This document shows positions 60,162 to 64,000 of a DNA stretch of 64,000 nucleotides, piece after piece. This DNA is from JBATTK01 sp049670505 (GTDB lineage: Bacteria; Bacteroidota; Bacteroidia; Flavobacteriales; Flavobacteriaceae). The stretch is from contig JBATTK010000036.1 in NCBI GenBank assembly GCA_049670505.1, forward strand, positions 1 through 64,000, written 5' to 3'. Every line of letters starts with the position of its first letter. The stretch's first letter is position 1. The translations under genes and the position numbers were made by a program. Under the pieces are notes generated by a model, which was not told the DNA's origin, did no database searches, and saw nothing but the letters and a program-made list of their open reading frames with translations.

Positions 60162-61724
60162 TTATTTTGTAGCCTTGTCCACTACTACACGTTGATTCCT
60201 ATTGGCGACCTCCCAAGCTGTATGGAATATTAATCTTGCCCTGTTTTGCAATAAGTCGTAATTGATCTTATCCGGGGTATCACCAGGTCTGTGGTAATCA
60301 TCGTGCGTTCCGTTAAAATAAAAAATGATCGGAATATCGTGCTTCGCAAAATTATAGTGATCGCTTCGGTAATAGAAACGGTTGGGATCATTTTCATCGT
60401 TGTAGGTGTAATCCAATTCCAGGTTTGCATACTTTTCATTTACTTCCTCGGAAAGTTCATGCAGGTCCGTACTTAATTTATCGGAACCTATTAGGTAAAC
60501 ATAATTTCTGTCGCCTTCCCGTTTGGGATCGATCCTACCCACCATATCGATATTTAAGTTGGCAACGGTTTGCTCCAACGGAAAAATAGGGTCAATATCT
60601 GTATAATATTGAGATCCTAGCAATCCTTTTTCTTCTCCGGTCACATGCAGGAATACAATAGATCTTTTAGGCCCGTTACCTTCTTCCGCAGCTTTTTTAA
60701 AAGCATCGGCAATTTCTAAAAGCGTAACGGTACCGGATCCATCATCATCGGCCCCATTATTTATTTGTCCATCCCCATTGATACCTATATGATCTAAATG
60801 CGAAGAAATCACCACATATTCGTTTGGTTCCTCCGAACCTCTTAATACGGCCACAACATTTTCGGACTGTACCCCATTTCCCGTGCTCTCAATGGCGAGC
60901 TCAATGGCAATGGGCAATATTTTTGGAGCATGGTCCGTATCAATATCCGGTAAAATAGATTTTGCCATTTCCCCATCGATAAAGAAACTCACAAAATCAT
61001 CACTATTTGCCTTCTTAAGGCCCATTCTTCCGCTATCATTTTTTTTCATATAATCAAATCGACTTTTAAATCGATTAAAATTGGTATCATCAAAATAAAT
61101 AACCCCTTTGGCTCCTTTGCTTGCCGCTAAGTCCGCACGTTTTCCGATGGATTCGGACACATTGCTCCAAACAGATTTTTCGGTAGTTCCGGAGAGGGTA
61201 TAAGTACCGTCTTCATTACTGGGTTCCCCAGCTTTCAACAAGACCAGTTTCCCTTCCACATTCAAGGTCTTATAATCGGAATATTCCCCTTCTTCTATAC
61301 CATATCCTGCATAAACAATATCTTCGTATGTACCTTGGGCCGCTGCGAAGGTCAGGAAGTTCACACCGATCGGATATTCGTTTCCATTAATCGTCATGGT
61401 TCCATCGGGAAGTTTGTTCAGCTCCAAAGGAACATTTTGAAAATATTCACCGTTGTCCTTGGCCGCAGGAATACCTAACTTTTCATAGGCAGCCTTAAGA
61501 TAGGCTACGGCTTTCTTTTGCCCGGGCTCACCTGTTTCCCTACCTTCGAATTCGTCGGACGCATATATGTATAAATGTTCCTTTAACTCTGCTTCTGTAA
61601 TAGTTTCAGCATAGGTAACGGGATTTACCGTTGTTTTTGCGTTTTGCTTGACTTCCGTAACGGTTTTTTGTGATGAATTACAGGCCATGGACAAGCCGAC
61701 CAACACATAGATTATTTTCTTCAT
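60162..61724 (-). CDS. M28-family exported peptidase (lipoprotein) with PA-type insert
   Basis: 520 residues. Lipobox SMAC (Cys15). A protease-associated-like region (about 125-235) is inserted before the M28 catalytic domain, which shows the di-zinc ligands His (SSHLDH), Asp (NNGADDDGSG), Glu-Glu (VTGEEKG), Asp (NIDMVGR) and His (RSDHYNF). Aminopeptidase activity on peptides at the cell surface or periplasm is expected. Complete; own transcription unit downstream of a repeat-rich stretch. Confidence 0.92.
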   Translation of the reverse strand: MKKIIYVLVGLSMACNSSQKTVTEVKQNAKTTVNPVTYAETITEAELKEHLYIYASDEFEGRETGEPGQKKAVAYLKAAYEKLGIPAAKDNGEYFQNVPLELNKLPDGTMTINGNEYPIGVNFLTFAAAQGTYEDIVYAGYGIEEGEYSDYKTLNVEGKLVLLKAGEPSNEDGTYTLSGTTEKSVWSNVSESIGKRADLAASKGAKGVIYFDDTNFNRFKSRFDYMKKNDSGRMGLKKANSDDFVSFFIDGEMAKSILPDIDTDHAPKILPIAIELAIESTGNGVQSENVVAVLRGSEEPNEYVVISSHLDHIGINGDGQINNGADDDGSGTVTLLEIADAFKKAAEEGNGPKRSIVFLHVTGEEKGLLGSQYYTDIDPIFPLEQTVANLNIDMVGRIDPKREGDRNYVYLIGSDKLSTDLHELSEEVNEKYANLELDYTYNDENDPNRFYYRSDHYNFAKHDIPIIFYFNGTHDDYHRPGDTPDKINYDLLQNRARLIFHTAWEVANRNQRVVVDKATK

Positions 61725-61908
61725 TTCTTTATAGTTGCTTTATTCAAAATTCCCCAAAAATAGCGAAAAGAAAATGAACTTAAAGGGGAGAAATGAAAAA
61801 TCCGATGTAACTTCCTTAACGGGGAACATTAAAATAAGAGGACTTGTCCGAGAGTAAAAAGAAGCGTATTTTGCATAAGGGATGAATTGATAATGATCAT
61901 CCATAAAT

Positions 61909-62841
61909 ATGAACAAGATGAACGGAATCTGGAACGGCATTATGCCTGCGGTTACCACAAAATTTACAGAGCACGATGAACTTGATCTGAAAATATTCGA
62001 GCTGAATATCCAGGAACAGTTAAAAGCAGGTGTTCATGGAATTATCCTTGGCGGTACTTTAGGGGAAGCAAGTACATTGGCGGAAGATGAAAAGAAGCTA
62101 TTGCTAGAAAAGACAGTGGAGATCGTGAAAGGGACAGTCCCTGTTGTTGTTAATATTGCCGAACAGACTACCAAAGGGGCTATTGAAGCCGCACATGCGG
62201 CCGAAGCATATGGGGCAAGTGGCCTAATGATGTTGCCCCCCATGCGCTATAAGGCCAATACATATGAAACGCTAACCTATTTTAAAGAAGTTGCCAAAAA
62301 TAGCAGTTTGCCCATATTGGTCTACAATAACCCCGTGGATTATGGAATAGAGGTAACATTGGATATGTTTGAAGAGTTGTTAAAGCATGATACCATAGAA
62401 GCCGTAAAAGAATCGACGCGAGATATCTCGAACGTTACCCGCATTAAAAATAGATTTGGCGACCGGTTAAAGATACTTTGTGGTGTAGATACCCTTGCCT
62501 TGGAAAGTCTGCTTATGGGAGCGGACGGATGGGTCGCAGGTCTCGTATGTGCCTTTCCGGCGGAGACCGTAGCCATATATGAACTTGCCAAGGCAGGTAG
62601 AATAGCGGAAGCCCTGACTATTTATAGGTGGTTTTTACCCCTATTGGAATTGGATATCAGTCCACAATTGGTACAAAATATAAAACTGGCCGAGGTAGCT
62701 ACAGGTCTGGGGACGGAAAATGTAAGGGCCCCAAGGCTTCCCCTTCAAGGGGAGGAAAGAAAGAGGGTCATAAAAATTATAGAGGCGGGACTAAAATCAA
62801 GACCCATACTTCCTGACTATAAAAATTTGCAGGAATGTTAG
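61909..62841 (+). CDS. DHDPS-family lyase/dehydratase, catabolic operon
   Basis: 310-residue class I aldolase-fold enzyme. Schiff-base Lys167 in EAVKEST and Tyr139 in PILVYNNP; GGTLGEAS replaces the GTTGE motif of DapA. Met4 (61918) is an alternative start. Its DUF1272 and aldehyde-dehydrogenase neighbours suggest a route through 2-oxoglutarate semialdehyde, for example a Pyr4H2C deaminase in hydroxyproline breakdown or a sugar-acid dehydratase, rather than lysine synthesis. Overlaps the next gene by seven bases. Confidence 0.87.
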   Translation: MNKMNGIWNGIMPAVTTKFTEHDELDLKIFELNIQEQLKAGVHGIILGGTLGEASTLAEDEKKLLLEKTVEIVKGTVPVVVNIAEQTTKGAIEAAHAAEAYGASGLMMLPPMRYKANTYETLTYFKEVAKNSSLPILVYNNPVDYGIEVTLDMFEELLKHDTIEAVKESTRDISNVTRIKNRFGDRLKILCGVDTLALESLLMGADGWVAGLVCAFPAETVAIYELAKAGRIAEALTIYRWFLPLLELDISPQLVQNIKLAEVATGLGTENVRAPRLPLQGEERKRVIKIIEAGLKSRPILPDYKNLQEC

Positions 62842-63101
62842 CGATACGGCCCACATGCGAAAATTGTAACAAATTATTGCCTTATGATTCCGAAGAGGCT
62901 ATGATATGTACCTTTGAATGCACCTTCTGCAAGGATTGTGTTTCAACTATTTTACGGGAGGTTTGCCCCAATTGTGGAGGGAACTTTACACCACGACCTA
63001 TTAGGCCCAAGGCACTGTTGGAAAAATATCCGGTATCGAAAAAAATTGTTCATAAGCCCGTAGATATAACGGCGCATTTAAAACGAATAGGTAAAAAATG
63101 A
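62835..63101 (+). CDS. DUF1272 zinc-ribbon protein
   Basis: 88 residues. Cysteine clusters CENCNK (9-14), CTFECTFCKDC (about 25-35) and CPNCGG (about 45-50) form the DUF1272 zinc ribbon, and the C-terminal tail is basic. Function unknown. Start ATG lies inside the preceding gene's last codons and the TGA overlaps the ATG of the aldehyde dehydrogenase gene (ATGA), showing coupling in the operon. Confidence 0.9.
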   Translation: MLAIRPTCENCNKLLPYDSEEAMICTFECTFCKDCVSTILREVCPNCGGNFTPRPIRPKALLEKYPVSKKIVHKPVDITAHLKRIGKK

Positions 63102-64000
63102 TTTCAGGGAAAAATTATATCGGTAACAAACGATCCGCCACAGGAAAAACTACCTACACTACTTACGATCCGGAGCTGAACGTAGCCAACGAAACAACTT
63201 TTTACGAAGCAACGGACGCAGAAATCAATGAAGCTGTAGCTTTGGCTTCGCAGGCATTTACACGCTTTCAGGGAATGTCCGGTGCAAGAAAGGCGGAATT
63301 TTTAAATGCCATAGCGGATGAGATACTTGCCTTGGATACGGTTTTACTGGATACCTATAGTTCAGAAACCGCTTTGCCCAAGGGAAGGGCAATAGGGGAA
63401 CGGGGCAGAACGGTTGCCCAATTGCGCGCCTTTGCCGATCTGGTAAAGGAAGGCTCCTGGGTAGAAGCTACAATTGATACGGCGCAGGCAGAACGAAAAC
63501 CCATACCTAAACCCGATTTGCGCAAGATGTTGATTCCAATAGGTCCGGTAGTCGTTTTTGGTGCGAGTAATTTTCCCTTGGCCTATTCCACCGCTGGTGG
63601 CGATACCGCTTCGGCCTTGGCGGCAGGTTGCCCGGTAATTGTGAAAAGTCACCCTATGCATGCAGGAACTGGTGAGTTGGTTGCCTCGGCCGTAATTAAA
63701 GCAGCGGAAAGAACAGGAATGCCCAATGGCGTGTTTTCCAATTTGAACAGTAGCGGTATCGAGGTAGGGGTACAATTGGTACAGCACCCTAAAATAAAAG
63801 CTGTGGGATTTACAGGAAGTATTAGTGGGGGTAGGGCCTTGTTCAATTTTGCCGCCCAACGCAATGAACCTATTCCGGTTTTTGCCGAAATGGGAAGTAT
63901 AAACCCGGTAGTGATACTTCCCCGTGCCTTGAAAAAAAGAAGCGACGAACTTGCTTCCACGTATGCAGGCTCCATTACTTTGGGAACCGGACAATTTTGT
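63098..64000 (+). CDS. Aldehyde dehydrogenase (NADP+), 2-oxoglutarate-semialdehyde type, 3'-truncated by the window end
   Basis: 301 codons, open at the window edge. Motifs: VVFGASNFPLAYSTAGGDTASALAAGCPVIVKSHP (cofactor-binding), GFTGSISGGRALF and EMGSINPVV; the last visible residue (Cys301) is the expected catalytic cysteine in GQFC. The pattern fits the (NADP+) family of 2,5-dioxovalerate/2-oxoglutarate semialdehyde dehydrogenases. Third gene of the catabolic operon; starts at the ATG overlapping the DUF1272 stop. Confidence 0.9.
   Translation, partial: MISGKNYIGNKRSATGKTTYTTYDPELNVANETTFYEATDAEINEAVALASQAFTRFQGMSGARKAEFLNAIADEILALDTVLLDTYSSETALPKGRAIGERGRTVAQLRAFADLVKEGSWVEATIDTAQAERKPIPKPDLRKMLIPIGPVVVFGASNFPLAYSTAGGDTASALAAGCPVIVKSHPMHAGTGELVASAVIKAAERTGMPNGVFSNLNSSGIEVGVQLVQHPKIKAVGFTGSISGGRALFNFAAQRNEPIPVFAEMGSINPVVILPRALKKRSDELASTYAGSITLGTGQFC

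Noticed and set aside
61909..62841. DapA of lysine biosynthesis
   Set aside because: The GTTGE motif is changed to GGTLGEAS and the neighbours are a semialdehyde dehydrogenase and DUF1272, pointing to catabolism.

Overview
The window is chromosomal DNA from a marine-type flavobacterium (Bacteroidota, Flavobacteriaceae). The case rests on gliding-motility genes (gldF and the start of gldG), promoters of the form TTG-N19/20-TANNTTTG, TTG start codons, lipoprotein signal peptides, a type IX secretion-like C-terminus, DUF4290, the bacillithiol deacetylase BshB1 and a fused ccsBA gene. The species cannot be named from the sequence alone. The closest-looking genera are of the Maribacter/Zobellia/Arenibacter kind, which is inference.

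Layout. 0-6.9 kb: gldG(start)-gldF, a small monooxygenase and a SAM hydroxide adenosyltransferase (minus strand); phoH and purC (plus strand); a 162-bp inverted-repeat element touching the purC stop codon; and a two-gene unit of a CNB-CBS-DUF294 signalling protein with a DEDDh exonuclease. 6.9-14.7 kb: an accessory segment bounded by copies of the 3' end of an elongator-type tRNA-Met gene. It holds an AT-rich set of orphan genes (a lipoprotein and small membrane proteins), a truncated MFS gene with a GntR regulator, an NCS1-like permease with a mannitol 2-dehydrogenase-type enzyme, and a broken GIY-YIG nuclease gene beside the intact tRNA. 14.9-23.3 kb: housekeeping genes (START-like protein, class IV aminotransferase, YqgE, HU, fmt, recQ, an AAA ATPase, DUF493, DUF4290, murA).

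23.9-27.6 kb: a four-gene signalling operon of CNB-histidine kinase, response regulator fused to a thioredoxin-reductase-like flavoprotein without its CxxC, a UBP-type zinc finger, and a small GNAT. This is the best candidate here for an undescribed system. 28-49.5 kb: mostly envelope, metabolic and stress genes (pirin, Omp85-like protein, lipoproteins, amidohydrolase, photolyase-SDR-SRPBCC cassette, aquaporin, DUF2911, PIG-L/33-aa microprotein/sodium symporter operon, MscS, Maf, KdsC-like, DUF2520). 49.7-64 kb: ccsBA, MATE, a trans-sulfuration PLP enzyme, bshB1, a TPR histidine kinase, tRNA-His, an M28 peptidase, and the start of a catabolic operon (DHDPS-like, DUF1272, aldehyde dehydrogenase) likely feeding 2-oxoglutarate.

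Several gene-free stretches (23.3-23.9, 27.6-28.2, 52.8-53.9 and 59.7-60.2 kb) carry a recurring ~90-bp palindromic repeat, plus a second, low-complexity composite repeat. No rRNA, CRISPR array, integrase, transposase or prophage gene was seen.
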